64,000 nt of DNA from Candidatus Epulonipiscium viviparus (GCF_030708075.1 NZ_CP117982.1:1348528-1412527), one strand, 5' to 3'; numbered from the stretch's first letter, positions 27,101 to 36,689 are shown. Notes: generated from the letters alone by a model not told the origin. Numbers and translations are program-made.

Positions 27101-28093
27101 GTGGTATTAGGGGTAGACGGTGGAAACACCAAAACGGATTATTTTTTGTTCACCAATGATGGAAAGTTGGTATCACATATTAGAGCTGGCACGTGTTCTC
27201 ACGAAAGACTTGCTGATAGCTTTAATGGTTCGTTTAGAGTTATACGAGAGCATATAGACCGCCTGCTTAAGCAATCTAGTGTGGATTATAGCGAAGTAGA
27301 AGTGGGAGTTTTTGGATTGGCGGGAGTTGATACCAAAAGTCAGCGTGAGGCACTTCAAGAAAAATTATCTAGGCTAAATATAAATAAAATAATTGTTGAT
27401 AACGATGGTTTTTTGGGAATAAAGGCCGCTAGCGATGATGGAACAGGAGTTTGTTCTATTAACGGAACTGGTACGGTAACTGTAGGAATTGATTCGCAAG
27501 GAAATAGACTACAAGTAGGAGGCATTGGAGACATTGTAGGAGATGACGCAGGAGGAGCATTTATTACACGTCTGGCAATACGATGCGCATATAGCAGTGT
27601 GTTTAGATGCGGACAAAAGACGGAGTTTACGCAACGGGTGCTTAAGTTACTGCAATGTAGTGATGAAAAGCTGGAGCTTCTAGATGCTATTTCAGATTTA
27701 TATAAGAGGCCGATAGTGCACTTGCCGTTTATTCAGTTGATGTTTGAGTATGCAGAAGCGGGAGATGCTGTTGCGGTAAAAGCGATAGATCACATAGCTT
27801 ATGAGCTTGCTTGTTCGGTAGCTGGATGCATTGGCAAATTGAAGTTTGAAGATCGAGCAAAGGTGATTTTGGCCGGGTCTGTGTGGGTTAGACCAAAGTC
27901 AGATGTCCTAAGAGACACATTTAAGAAATATGTAACTAAATTAACCAATATAAAAATCGAATATATAACTTTAGTTGTACCACCCGGAATAGGAGCGATT
28001 TTGTGGGCCCTAGAAGAGCAATGCGGAAAATCGTTAAACAAACACATAAGGGATAATATTATTAGAGAAATGGAGCGCATTTATGGAAATTAA
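27101..28093 (+). CDS. BadF/BcrA-type N-acetylhexosamine kinase, MurK-like
   Basis: This 330-residue ASKHA-fold sugar kinase has GVDGGNTKTDYFLF (phosphate 1) at the N-terminus, VFGLAGVD, NDGFLGIKAAS, SINGTGTVTVG (phosphate 2) and GDIVGDDAGGAF, with VILAGSVW (adenosine) near the end. The family includes N-acetylglucosamine kinase and the clostridial N-acetylmuramate/N-acetylglucosamine kinase MurK. Its 11-nt overlap with murQ supports a MurNAc or GlcNAc substrate, producing the 6-phosphate that MurQ uses. It starts with GTG after AAAGGAGG. It is the first gene of a 13-gene plus-strand operon; the 100 nt upstream show no clear promoter. Confidence 0.88.
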   Translation: MVLGVDGGNTKTDYFLFTNDGKLVSHIRAGTCSHERLADSFNGSFRVIREHIDRLLKQSSVDYSEVEVGVFGLAGVDTKSQREALQEKLSRLNINKIIVDNDGFLGIKAASDDGTGVCSINGTGTVTVGIDSQGNRLQVGGIGDIVGDDAGGAFITRLAIRCAYSSVFRCGQKTEFTQRVLKLLQCSDEKLELLDAISDLYKRPIVHLPFIQLMFEYAEAGDAVAVKAIDHIAYELACSVAGCIGKLKFEDRAKVILAGSVWVRPKSDVLRDTFKKYVTKLTNIKIEYITLVVPPGIGAILWALEEQCGKSLNKHIRDNIIREMERIYGN

Positions 28094-28991
28094 ACAATTA
28101 AATTTGGCTGGGCTAACAACAGAAGCTAACAATCAAGATACGATAAATATCGATTCTGTCTCAACACTAGAACTAGTGAAGCTGATTAATGCGCAAGATA
28201 GGTTGGTGGCGCAAGCTGTAGGAAAAGAAGCCGATAAGATTGCGACAGCAGTTGAGTATATTACAGATGCGTTTAAAAAAGGTGGCAGGTTATTTTATTT
28301 TGGTGCGGGCACCAGCGGAAGGTTAGGCGTGTTGGATGCGTCGGAATGTACGCCAACTTTTGGTACCGATCCAGAAATGGTTCAGGGTTATATAGCTGGA
28401 GGAGACGCCGCATTGAGAAATCCTGTAGAAGGCGCCGAAGATAGCTTTATCGATGGAGTTAATATAGTTGAAAAACTGGCCATTACCGAAAAGGATGTAG
28501 TTGTAGGCATTACTGCAAGTGGGCGCACAAAATACGTATTGGGTGCAATTTCTGCTGCAAACAAATTAGGATGCGTAACAGTTGGTGTATGCAACAATGC
28601 GAATTCGGAGTTACATTCGGTAACAAAAATTACTATTGCACCAGATGTTGGCCCAGAAGTAGTTCAAGGTTCCACAAGAATGAAATCTGGAACGTCGCAA
28701 AAGCTGGTACTGAATATGTTAACAACGGGAAGCATGATTAAACTGGGAAAAGTGTATAAAAATTATATGGTGGATATGAAGCCAAGTAACGAAAAATTAT
28801 TAGATAGGGCAGTGAGGCTGGTGATGCAAACAACAGGTTGCGAGCAGAGCATCGCGATGTCCACGCTAAGCCAATGTAACTTTCATGTTAAGATTGCTAT
28901 CGTAATGATTATGTTAAGCTGTGATAGAGATAAAGCTGTAGAGTTATTGGAAAATTCTGGAGGATATGTGCGGTCTGCGATAGAAGAGTAG
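28083..28991 (+). CDS. murQ: N-acetylmuramic acid 6-phosphate etherase
   Basis: This 302-residue SIS-fold enzyme removes D-lactate from MurNAc 6-phosphate to give GlcNAc 6-phosphate, the defining step of peptidoglycan sugar recycling. It has GRLFYFGAGTSGRLGVLDAS near 63-82, PTFGTDPEMVQGYIAGG, the GITASGRTKYVLG sugar-phosphate-binding segment, and GPEVVQGSTRMKSGTSQK. Length is normal and the active-site Glu region (ECTPTFG) is intact. The start overlaps the kinase gene by 11 nt, indicating translational coupling. Confidence 0.97.
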   Translation: MEIKQLNLAGLTTEANNQDTINIDSVSTLELVKLINAQDRLVAQAVGKEADKIATAVEYITDAFKKGGRLFYFGAGTSGRLGVLDASECTPTFGTDPEMVQGYIAGGDAALRNPVEGAEDSFIDGVNIVEKLAITEKDVVVGITASGRTKYVLGAISAANKLGCVTVGVCNNANSELHSVTKITIAPDVGPEVVQGSTRMKSGTSQKLVLNMLTTGSMIKLGKVYKNYMVDMKPSNEKLLDRAVRLVMQTTGCEQSIAMSTLSQCNFHVKIAIVMIMLSCDRDKAVELLENSGGYVRSAIEE

Positions 28992-29010
28992 ATGAATGGG
29001 AGAGATCTAT

Positions 29011-29985
29011 ATGAAAAAAATAGGATTGGCTCTTTTTACAATGATGATATCGTTGATTATTGTGTTCATTGTGATTCAGTTTATGCCTGGAGATCCGGTA
29101 GATATTCTTGCACAAGAAATGGTTCGAACAGAAGCGCTTCCATATGATTTAGCATATGAAAGGGCTATTGCTCAATTAAATTATGATCCATCTGAGCCCA
29201 TATGGGAAAGATTTATAGATTATATTGTTGGAATTTTTACGGGAAATTTGGGAATTTCGATGGCATATAAAAAGCCTGTCACCGAAATCGTTGCAGGAGC
29301 ATTGCCGTGGACTATGTTAATATTAAGTATATCACTTCTATTTTCATTTACAATCGGAATATTGCTAGGCATATATATCGCTTGGAAGCGCAAAAAGACT
29401 TTGAATGTGGTAGTAACCGTATATCAATCAATTTTTGGTTCAATTCCAGACTATATCGTGGCATATATTTTAGTATTTATCTTTGCAGTCTCGCTCGGGT
29501 GGCTGCCATCTAAAGGAGCATACAGCTCAGACGTTGTAGTTGGTTTTAACGCACCGTTTATTTTGGATATTCTTCAACATGCAGTATTGCCAGTGCTTGC
29601 CTATTTTGTAACAACAGTATCTACCTGGATTGTTGCTATGAAAGCAAACGCGTTGATGATATTAGGTGAAGACTATATCACATATGCAGAAGTTCGGGGG
29701 CTGCCCAAAAGGCGAATACTCATTCATTATTTAGGGAGAAACGCAATCTTGCCTATGGTAACAAGTCTTGCCGTATCATTCGGGTTGATGTTTGGTGGAT
29801 CTCCTTTAATCGAAAATTTGTTTCTGTATCCGGGTGTTGGATTTTATTTGAGTGTGGCGATCAGCAGGCGCGATTTTCCGCTAATGCAAGGAATGTTTTT
29901 GGTTATCATTGTTATGGTTGTGGTTTCTAGTTTGCTTGCAGAATTTTTGTATACGATTTTAAATCCAAGGTTAAGAGGGCAATAA
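29011..29985 (+). CDS. Peptide/oligosaccharide ABC transporter permease, DppB type
   Basis: This 324-residue inner-membrane permease has six membrane segments. The N-terminal segment runs into VIQFMPGDPVDILAQ, typical of DppB/OppB. The EAA loop is YITYAEVRGLPKRRILIHYLGRNA, which contacts the ATPases. The ATG at 29011 has GGGAGAG upstream; it was preferred over a reading from 28996. It pairs with the DppC-type permease 11 nt downstream. In this setting the cargo is more likely an amino-sugar oligosaccharide or muropeptide than a plain dipeptide. Confidence 0.92.
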   Translation: MKKIGLALFTMMISLIIVFIVIQFMPGDPVDILAQEMVRTEALPYDLAYERAIAQLNYDPSEPIWERFIDYIVGIFTGNLGISMAYKKPVTEIVAGALPWTMLILSISLLFSFTIGILLGIYIAWKRKKTLNVVVTVYQSIFGSIPDYIVAYILVFIFAVSLGWLPSKGAYSSDVVVGFNAPFILDILQHAVLPVLAYFVTTVSTWIVAMKANALMILGEDYITYAEVRGLPKRRILIHYLGRNAILPMVTSLAVSFGLMFGGSPLIENLFLYPGVGFYLSVAISRRDFPLMQGMFLVIIVMVVVSSLLAEFLYTILNPRLRGQ

Positions 29986-29996
29986 GGAGATAATTT

Positions 29997-30890
29997 ATGG
30001 AAGAGAATTTGGATAATGCTCGGCAAGTGAATTTTCATCGTGAAAATGGCTTTAAAAGTTTCATTAGAATTATGTGGAATAATAAGATGTCGCGAATTGG
30101 ACTGATCATTTTAACTGCGTTTTTGCTTATAGCGATATGTGGACCAATCTTTTTGTCACCACCTAAATCTGATTATCTAAATCGACTGCAAGCACCGTCG
30201 TGGCAACATTGGTTGGGTACAGACTTCGCAGGGAAAGATACGCTAAAGCAGCTGATTTTGGGGGCGAGAGATGTTTTGCTAGTTGCTGCATATGCGGCAA
30301 TGTTTTCGCTATTCTTTGCTTGTACGATAGGAATTTTGTCGGGGTTGCTAGGCGGAAAAATAGATGCGTTTTTGATGATGATTACTAGCATAGTGTTAAC
30401 AATACCCAGTTTTCCGGTAACAATGATTTTGTCGATGGTAATAGAAATACAAAATCAATTAACGTTTGGATTGGTATTGAGCTTGTGGTCGTGGGCAGGT
30501 TTGGCAAAAGCAATTCGGTCTCAGGTGTTGCTAATTAAGCATAAGGATTTTATAGAGGCAAGTCAAATAATGGGCCTAAGCAAATGGACAATCATAACGA
30601 ATGACATAATGCCAAACATAGTATCGTATATAGCGGTAAACTTTATCGTAATTATGAAGGGCGCCATATTGGCAAGTGTGGGGCTTATGTATTTGGGGTT
30701 AGTGCCGTTTCAGGGAAACCATTGGGGAATGATGATACAGATTTCGCTATCTCAAACAGGTGCGCTTCTTGGGTCGAGTTCAATGATCTATTTTTTGTCT
30801 CCGGTTATCAGTATAGTGATATTTCAGTTTGGGGCGTATATGTTTGCAACGGGGCTAGATGACGCGTTAAATCCAAGATTGAGAAATTGA
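29997..30890 (+). CDS. Peptide/oligosaccharide ABC transporter permease, DppC type
   Basis: 297 residues. An N-terminal cytoplasmic stretch and a first membrane helix (about 37-57) lead to a periphery segment with APSWQHWLGTDFAGKD, the signature of DppC/OppC. Five further helices follow; the EAA loop is FIEASQIMGLSKWTIITNDIMPN. It ends NPRLRN like its partner (NPRLRGQ). ATG follows AAGGAG. It forms the heterodimeric channel with the preceding gene product. Confidence 0.93.
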   Translation: MEENLDNARQVNFHRENGFKSFIRIMWNNKMSRIGLIILTAFLLIAICGPIFLSPPKSDYLNRLQAPSWQHWLGTDFAGKDTLKQLILGARDVLLVAAYAAMFSLFFACTIGILSGLLGGKIDAFLMMITSIVLTIPSFPVTMILSMVIEIQNQLTFGLVLSLWSWAGLAKAIRSQVLLIKHKDFIEASQIMGLSKWTIITNDIMPNIVSYIAVNFIVIMKGAILASVGLMYLGLVPFQGNHWGMMIQISLSQTGALLGSSSMIYFLSPVISIVIFQFGAYMFATGLDDALNPRLRN

Positions 30891-30921
30891 TTTAAGAAAA
30901 ATTTAATGAAGAGGAAATGAG

Positions 30922-31929
30922 ATGGAACCAATCTTAGAAATTACAAATTTATGTATTGATTTTAAAACGCCCAGTGGTTTGTTGCGTGCTTGCGATGGCG
31001 TTACCATAAATATTTATAAGGGCGACATTGTAGGCATAATCGGAGAAAGCGGCAGTGGTAAGTCGACTATGGCCGCAGGCATACTCCAAACTATTAAGCC
31101 TCCAGGAAAAATAGCAGATGGCAAAATTTTATATCATGCTCCAGATGGTGAAGTAGTCGATCTGCTGCAATTAGGAGCGAAAGGTTATCAAAAGTTTAGA
31201 TGGAGTAAAATTGCAACGGTGTTTCAAGCGGCGCAAAATGTGCTTAACCCCTCTTTGTTAGTTCGAGAACATTTTTTAGAAACAGCTTGGGCTCACAATC
31301 CAAAGATAGAAGAGCGAGAGATTGTGGCAAAAGCCAAAACGATCTTAGCGCAAGTTCGTTTGGAAGAACGCGTATTGGATAGCTATCCGCATCAACTTAG
31401 CGGTGGGATGAAGCAACGAACGATTATTGCTTTGAGTTTGCTACTGGAGCCAGACATTATAATATTGGATGAGCCGACCACTGCCTTGGATGTTATAACT
31501 CAGTGGTATATCATCGATATTCTAAAAAAGATTCATCACGAACGAGAAATTACAATGATCTTTTTGACGCATGACGTATCTATCATTGGGTCCATTGTAG
31601 ATCGAATTGCTGTTATGTATGCTGGGCAATTGGTAGAATATGGGAAAGTAGAAGACGTATTTAAGGTACCAAAACATCCGTATACCTATGGACTGATGCA
31701 CGCAATCCCCTCGCTAAAAGATGATATAAGCAAACGGCGAGCAATACCAGGATATCCGCCCAATATGTTAAAGTTGCCGAACATCTGCAGGTTTGCTCCA
31801 CGTTGCCCAGTGTATTTAGAAGATGGATGCGGTGGAAATAAGGAGCTGACAGATTTTATGTATGAGACACCCACGGGGCAAATATCGAGATGCTATAAAT
31901 GGGAAGAGGTAAATACGCTATGTCATTAA
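30922..31929 (+). CDS. Peptide/oligosaccharide ABC transporter ATPase, DppD type
   Basis: A 335-residue nucleotide-binding subunit. Walker A is GESGSGKS near 41-48, the signature is LSGGMKQR, Walker B is IIILDEPTTALD, and the H-loop is FLTHDVS. The C-terminus has the oligopeptide-transporter Cys cluster region (RFAPRCPVYLEDGCGG). Such subunits can bind an iron-sulfur cluster, but that is not certain here. It works with the DppF-type ATPase, whose gene overlaps it by 10 nt. Confidence 0.94.
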   Translation: MEPILEITNLCIDFKTPSGLLRACDGVTINIYKGDIVGIIGESGSGKSTMAAGILQTIKPPGKIADGKILYHAPDGEVVDLLQLGAKGYQKFRWSKIATVFQAAQNVLNPSLLVREHFLETAWAHNPKIEEREIVAKAKTILAQVRLEERVLDSYPHQLSGGMKQRTIIALSLLLEPDIIILDEPTTALDVITQWYIIDILKKIHHEREITMIFLTHDVSIIGSIVDRIAVMYAGQLVEYGKVEDVFKVPKHPYTYGLMHAIPSLKDDISKRRAIPGYPPNMLKLPNICRFAPRCPVYLEDGCGGNKELTDFMYETPTGQISRCYKWEEVNTLCH

Positions 31930-32948
31930 TGGAACTGAAAAATGTCAATATGATTTTCCCGAGTGGCAAAAAAGAAAATGTTATTGGGGCAGTGGTAGAT
32001 GCAAATCTCACGATAGACGAAGGCGAAATCATTGCAGTAATAGGAGAAAGCGGAAGCGGAAAGACAACGTTAGGCAAAGTGATTGTAGGGGTTCATAAAC
32101 CAACTAGCGGACAAGTTTTATATAAGGGTAAAGACGTAACAAAATTAACTGGTGCAAATTATAAGGACTATAGACTGGGAGTTCAGATGGTCCATCAAGA
32201 TTCGTTTGCGGCATTAAATCCCAACAAAACAATTTTTCAGTCGCTTTCGATTCCGCTATACGAACATAAGATTGTGAAGGGCAGTAAAGATGCCGCGCAG
32301 ATGCTGATGGAGTATTTAGTTGAAGTGGGGTTAACTCCCCCAGAACAATTTTTGGAAAAATATCCGCATCAACTTAGTGGTGGGCAGCGACAGAGAATAT
32401 TGCTTGCAAGGGCATTATCAATGAAGCCCAAGCTGATAGTTGCAGATGAGCCGGTCTCTATGGTAGATGTGTCACTTAGAATTTCGCTTCTAGATCTAAT
32501 GACGAGAATGAACCAAAAATATAAAATCTCATTTATATATATAACGCACGACTTGGGCACCGCCAGATATATCGCATCACATGGGCGTATCGTAGTTATG
32601 TATTTGGGAAGACAGGTGGAAATAGGTCAAATTCAGGAAACAATAGAAAATCCAAAGCATCCATACACATATGCCTTGGTTAGCGCAGTGCCAGAAGCGG
32701 ATCCTGATAGGCGTTCAAATTTTGCGGATAGTTTACCACTAAAGTCGCTAGATATGCCAAGCTTGTTGAATTTGCCAACTGGCTGTAAATTTAACCCTAG
32801 GTGCCCAAATGCAGATAAATTATGTGAAATGGAGGAACCGCGGTTGCTAGAATATAGCGAAGAGGATCTAAAAGAGAAGGGAAAAGTAAAATGCCACCAC
32901 ACCAAAGAAATATTAAGAGCCAGATCGAAAAGCTCATTTATGGATTGA
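31920..32948 (+). CDS. Peptide/oligosaccharide ABC transporter ATPase, DppF type
   Basis: This 342-residue ATPase has Walker A GESGSGKT near 42-49, signature LSGGQRQR, and Walker B LIVADEPVSMVD. The D-loop region differs slightly from the usual DEPTSALD but keeps the catalytic Glu. Its H-loop is YITHDLG. The C-terminal FNPRCPNADKLC matches the Cys motif of its partner. ATG 31920 with AGAGG upstream was chosen over 31899. Its 3' end overlaps the next small gene by 58 nt. Confidence 0.93.
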   Translation: MSLMELKNVNMIFPSGKKENVIGAVVDANLTIDEGEIIAVIGESGSGKTTLGKVIVGVHKPTSGQVLYKGKDVTKLTGANYKDYRLGVQMVHQDSFAALNPNKTIFQSLSIPLYEHKIVKGSKDAAQMLMEYLVEVGLTPPEQFLEKYPHQLSGGQRQRILLARALSMKPKLIVADEPVSMVDVSLRISLLDLMTRMNQKYKISFIYITHDLGTARYIASHGRIVVMYLGRQVEIGQIQETIENPKHPYTYALVSAVPEADPDRRSNFADSLPLKSLDMPSLLNLPTGCKFNPRCPNADKLCEMEEPRLLEYSEEDLKEKGKVKCHHTKEILRARSKSSFMD

Positions 32949-33124
32949 TTAGCCTTGCGATTATAATTATCGTATTTGCTGCATTTGGGGTAGTGATTAT
33001 GTTAGAAAATAAAGAGGCTTTTGTAGTCTATTGTATTATTATTGTAATAAATTTAGTTGTAATAGTCGCAGGATTTCTTTTTTTAAGATGGTTTAGAAGA
33101 TTGCTTGATAAAACGGAGGAATAA
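32891..33124 (+). CDS. Small two-helix membrane protein within the transporter operon
   Basis: 77 residues: a basic N-terminus (HQRNIKSQIEKL), two membrane helices at about 16-39 and 44-66, then a charged end (RWFRRLLDKTEE). AAGGGA precedes the ATG. It overlaps the dppF-type gene by 58 nt in another frame, and the next gene starts 1 nt after its stop, so translation is tightly coupled. No family is recognised. It could be a small accessory subunit of the transporter. The second helix and the coupling make a real gene likely. Confidence 0.6.
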   Translation: MPPHQRNIKSQIEKLIYGLISLAIIIIVFAAFGVVIMLENKEAFVVYCIIIVINLVVIVAGFLFLRWFRRLLDKTEE

Positions 33125-33125
33125 A

Positions 33126-34124
33126 ATGAAATTGAGAAATAAGAACATAGGAAAATTTGAATATATTATAGAAGAGTTAACTAATGAAAATTTGGAAAAA
33201 GTAGTTAAATTATATAATAACATAATCAAGGAAGATAAATTGGTTTATAAAATATTATCAACAACAGATTTTGAAGAACATTTTGTAGATGAAACCCAAT
33301 ATAAAAAATATAACTATGTAGTAATGGATCAAGAAAAGTGCATTGGATTTGTAAATGGAATTGTTGCAAACGAGATAGGCTTCGTAACGTTTGTGGCGGT
33401 GGACCCAGAGTATCGCCGCGCCGGGATCGGAAGGGCAATGGTTGAGCATTTGGAAGCCGCCGAAGTAGAAGAGGGAATTAAGCGCTTTGAAATCAGCTTC
33501 TTTAACCCAATTAATTTGGATTGGAATATTCCGGGATATGCCGCGTATGACCATCCCAATACACAAGGTGTGGATGTATCAACGGAAGCTTATATTTTCT
33601 TTAAAAATTTGAGATATCGAGATGTTATTTGTCAAAACACATATCTTAAAAGTTTGGTAGATTTTGAATATTCTCCAGAGGTTGTACAAAACATTCAAGA
33701 TCTAAATGAACGTGGAATTACTATAGGGTATCTAGACCTGCAGCGACATAAAGGAATCAAAGAACTCTTTGATAATCTCAAAAATGAATTGTGGCGAGAA
33801 GGCATAATGAATGCGATCGATCCGGTATTGGTAATTTTGGACGGAGATAAAGTTTGTGGCTTTGCAGGGCCTTTGAGAGTTCAAATGAGTGGAAGAGGAT
33901 TTTTTATTGGCATCGGCATTCATTCGGATTATAGAAAAATGGGCGCAGGAAAAGTTTTGTTTAGCTCGTTGTGTAAAAGCCTAAAAGATGAAGGTGCAAC
34001 GTTTATGTCATTGTTTACGGGCGATAACAATCCTGCTAGAAACATTTATGAATCGGTCGAATTCAAAATTGTAAAAAATTGGCAAGTAATGCGCAAAGAG
34101 ATGCGAGAGAGGGAAATGCGATGA
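33126..34124 (+). CDS. Tandem GNAT acetyltransferase
   Basis: 332 residues with two GNAT modules. The first (about 12-165) has FVTFVAVDPEYRRAGIGRAMVEHL, a complete acetyl-CoA pyrophosphate loop. The second (about 190-325) has IGIGIHSDYRKMGAGKVLFSSL, also a credible motif A. ATG 33126 follows GGAGGA. The acceptor is unknown. Encoded between an amino-sugar transporter and a deacetylase, it may acetylate a sugar amine or regulate a neighbour; this is inference. Its last four bases, ATGA, carry the start of the next gene. Confidence 0.82.
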   Translation: MKLRNKNIGKFEYIIEELTNENLEKVVKLYNNIIKEDKLVYKILSTTDFEEHFVDETQYKKYNYVVMDQEKCIGFVNGIVANEIGFVTFVAVDPEYRRAGIGRAMVEHLEAAEVEEGIKRFEISFFNPINLDWNIPGYAAYDHPNTQGVDVSTEAYIFFKNLRYRDVICQNTYLKSLVDFEYSPEVVQNIQDLNERGITIGYLDLQRHKGIKELFDNLKNELWREGIMNAIDPVLVILDGDKVCGFAGPLRVQMSGRGFFIGIGIHSDYRKMGAGKVLFSSLCKSLKDEGATFMSLFTGDNNPARNIYESVEFKIVKNWQVMRKEMREREMR

Positions 34125-34813
34125 GAACTATAATGGCTATTGGCGGACATGTTGGTGATATGGAATTAACTGCAGGCGGCGTACTTGCTAGCGCGGCTGT
34201 AAGAGGAGACAAAATTGTAACGGTGGCTTTAACTGGTGGAGAAAGAGGAAATCCGCCAGATAAAACAGTATCAGAATATAGAACTCAAAAAATAGAAGAG
34301 GCAAATCAGTTTGCAAAAGAGTTGGGTGGAGAAGCTGTAATATTTAAATATACCGACGGCGAGTTGCCAGATAATGAAGAAGTGCGCTGGGAACTGTGTG
34401 ATACGATTCGTAAATATAAGCCCAACGTATTAATTACGCATTGGAAAAATAGTATGCACAAAGATCATTCTCTAACTCATCAAATTGTAAACGCGGCGCA
34501 GTTTTATGCCGGGTTAGCATCCATAGAAAGAGCGTTGCCCCCACATTGGGCGGCAGGACCATACTATGCAGAGAATTGGGAAGACCCAACCGATTTTAAG
34601 CCGTATGTATATGTGGAAGTGACAGAAGAGGGCTATCAATTGTGGGAAAAAGCAATAAACCACCACTGGTTTGCACTTCATTCGCCGTCATATCCATATA
34701 AAGAATATTACTCTAACCTGAAGCGCATTCGCGGAATTGATGCCAGAAAGAAATACGCAGAAGCATTTAATATACAAGAGCGAGAAAAACGAATTATTCG
34801 CAATGAGTTATAA
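34121..34813 (+). CDS. PIG-L/LmbE family deacetylase-like protein
   Basis: 230 residues. PIG-L zinc enzymes remove acetyl groups from GlcNAc-containing substrates such as diacetylchitobiose, GlcNAc-inositol and GlcNAc-malate. The second metal motif HKDHSLTH near 117 is intact. The first motif, normally AHPDDxE, is GGHVGDMEL (7-15), so the His and second Asp are kept but the first Asp, the usual catalytic base, is Gly. Similar HxGD variants may form a subfamily, so activity is uncertain. ATGA overlap with the GNAT gene shows coupling. In context it could deacetylate an imported amino-sugar disaccharide. Confidence 0.85.
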   Translation: MRTIMAIGGHVGDMELTAGGVLASAAVRGDKIVTVALTGGERGNPPDKTVSEYRTQKIEEANQFAKELGGEAVIFKYTDGELPDNEEVRWELCDTIRKYKPNVLITHWKNSMHKDHSLTHQIVNAAQFYAGLASIERALPPHWAAGPYYAENWEDPTDFKPYVYVEVTEEGYQLWEKAINHHWFALHSPSYPYKEYYSNLKRIRGIDARKKYAEAFNIQEREKRIIRNEL

Positions 34814-34831
34814 ACAACTGGAGGATATTAA

Positions 34832-36670
34832 ATGAAAAAAGTGAAAGCATTATTGATAAGTATGATGATGATTTTATCAGGATGCGCTGCGAGTGACGAC
34901 AGAGACGATGTAGTTGTATTAGAAAATACACAGTTTAAGTTGGAATCAACAGGCGCAATTGATAAGGAAAAAGTGTTAACAACATTGATAGATATTCAGC
35001 CCCCACCAGCTTTTAATGGAAACCCATATGATGCTGCAGGAATAAATTGGTCGATTCAGCCATTAGTCTATGATTATCTTTGTGAATTTTCGCCATTTCC
35101 AGAGAGAATGTTCAAAACGAGTTTGCTGGAGAGCTTCAAATTGGATGGGACTCATTTGACGATGACATTAAAGGAAGATCTAAAATGGAGTGACGGATCT
35201 CCACTTACCGCGGCTGACGTGATGACAAACTATTATTTGAATGTTGGCAGAAGCGCATTTTGGACTTACGCAACGGAGCTAAAGAAAATTGATGATAGAA
35301 CTATAGAAGTAGATTATGTAACTGAAAGCCCCTTGCTCCTTAATATTACTTTTGCCTTGCCAATTATGTCCCCAGCATCGGTCTATGGAGAATATGCAGA
35401 AGCGTATAAGGATATTGCACTCAATTATCGTGAGTTAAATCCAGAAACTGGAAACTACAAATTTACGGCAGAGGGCGCCGCGTTGCTTGCAGATGCAAAT
35501 AACAAGATGCTGGCATATAAGCCAAACATTCGAGATGTAATTGCTTCTGGGCCATATATCATGACTAATGCGACAACGGCGGAGGTGATATTTGAAGAGA
35601 ATCCGCATTACAGAGTTGACGTTGCCATAGACAAAATACGAGGACTGCGTCCAGGAAGCGCAGAGGCATTTGCGACCTCCATATTAGAAGGGCAGTATAC
35701 TATCGAAAATGGAGGATTGTCGCCAGATATGTCGAGGCAAGTGGATAAACGATTTAGAGATACTTTGCGTAAAATTTATGTACCAGAGATTTCGCAAATT
35801 GGCTACGTCTTTAATGAGGCCAAATATCCTGTGAATATTCCAGAAGTACGAAAAGCAATATCTATGGCAACAAATAGAGATATCCTAATTCAAATTTCAG
35901 AGCCCGGAAGCTTTTTGAGTGATCAGTACAACACAGGGCTAACTCCAAGCATGATTGAAACATATGCAGATCCCCAATTTTTAAGCACGCTAACCGATTA
36001 TTCATACAATCCAGCAGCGGCAGAGGCAATGCTAACGTCAATCGGCTGGAGTCGCGATGATAAGGGCAAATGGATAAACGAAAAAGGCGAGCATGTGGAG
36101 ATAGAAATCGCAACAATCAACTCGTGGCCAACTTTTATGCTTACTGCAGAAGCAATGTCTACGATGTTGTCAGAGTTTGGCTTTAAAATTAAGTATGCGC
36201 CAATGGAGAGCGGTACAGTTTGGACATATTTAAACGGACCAAATCACACCATTGGAGGCGTATTTTTGGGAGGTGCCGGAACGTATGCACATCCGTGGGA
36301 AGCGTTTAGTAATATTTTGAACTCACCTAGAATAGGGCTTCCGGAAGTGCCTAAAGGTGAGGATCGTATAATATTTTCGCCTACTACAGAAAAAGAATAC
36401 AATGTTACGAAGATGCTAAAAGAGCTTTTTGCCGCAATGACTCCAGAAGAAACTCAAGCAATAACGCATGAATTCATGCAGTTGAACAATGAGCTGTGTT
36501 TGTTTATGCCATTGGTAGAAAAAGCGGCGCCGTTGCGAGTGTATGACGTAACATTAAGTTTGCCAGAAGCTGTTCCAAATGAAGTGCAAAAAAGCTTTTA
36601 TTACTTTGGCCCATTAAATTTAATGATTGCCAAAATGCTTCGTGGTGGAGAAATATTTTTTGTAGAATAA
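34832..36670 (+). CDS. ABC transporter solute-binding lipoprotein, family 5
   Basis: 612 residues. It has a lipoprotein signal with LSGC at 15-18, so Cys18 is the lipidated residue and the protein is anchored outside the membrane. The mature part is an SBP family 5 (DppA/OppA-like) fold: LKEDLKWSDGSPLTAADVMTN, GSAEAFATSILEGQ, VRKAISMATNRD and YNPAAAEAMLTSIGW are typical segments. Family 5 proteins bind peptides but also cellobiose or chitooligosaccharides. Here the neighbours suggest an amino-sugar ligand. It supplies the permease/ATPase set encoded upstream; its position after the ATPases and enzymes is unusual. Confidence 0.92.
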   Translation: MKKVKALLISMMMILSGCAASDDRDDVVVLENTQFKLESTGAIDKEKVLTTLIDIQPPPAFNGNPYDAAGINWSIQPLVYDYLCEFSPFPERMFKTSLLESFKLDGTHLTMTLKEDLKWSDGSPLTAADVMTNYYLNVGRSAFWTYATELKKIDDRTIEVDYVTESPLLLNITFALPIMSPASVYGEYAEAYKDIALNYRELNPETGNYKFTAEGAALLADANNKMLAYKPNIRDVIASGPYIMTNATTAEVIFEENPHYRVDVAIDKIRGLRPGSAEAFATSILEGQYTIENGGLSPDMSRQVDKRFRDTLRKIYVPEISQIGYVFNEAKYPVNIPEVRKAISMATNRDILIQISEPGSFLSDQYNTGLTPSMIETYADPQFLSTLTDYSYNPAAAEAMLTSIGWSRDDKGKWINEKGEHVEIEIATINSWPTFMLTAEAMSTMLSEFGFKIKYAPMESGTVWTYLNGPNHTIGGVFLGGAGTYAHPWEAFSNILNSPRIGLPEVPKGEDRIIFSPTTEKEYNVTKMLKELFAAMTPEETQAITHEFMQLNNELCLFMPLVEKAAPLRVYDVTLSLPEAVPNEVQKSFYYFGPLNLMIAKMLRGGEIFFVE

Positions 36671-36689
36671 GCCGAAGGGGGAATACGAT

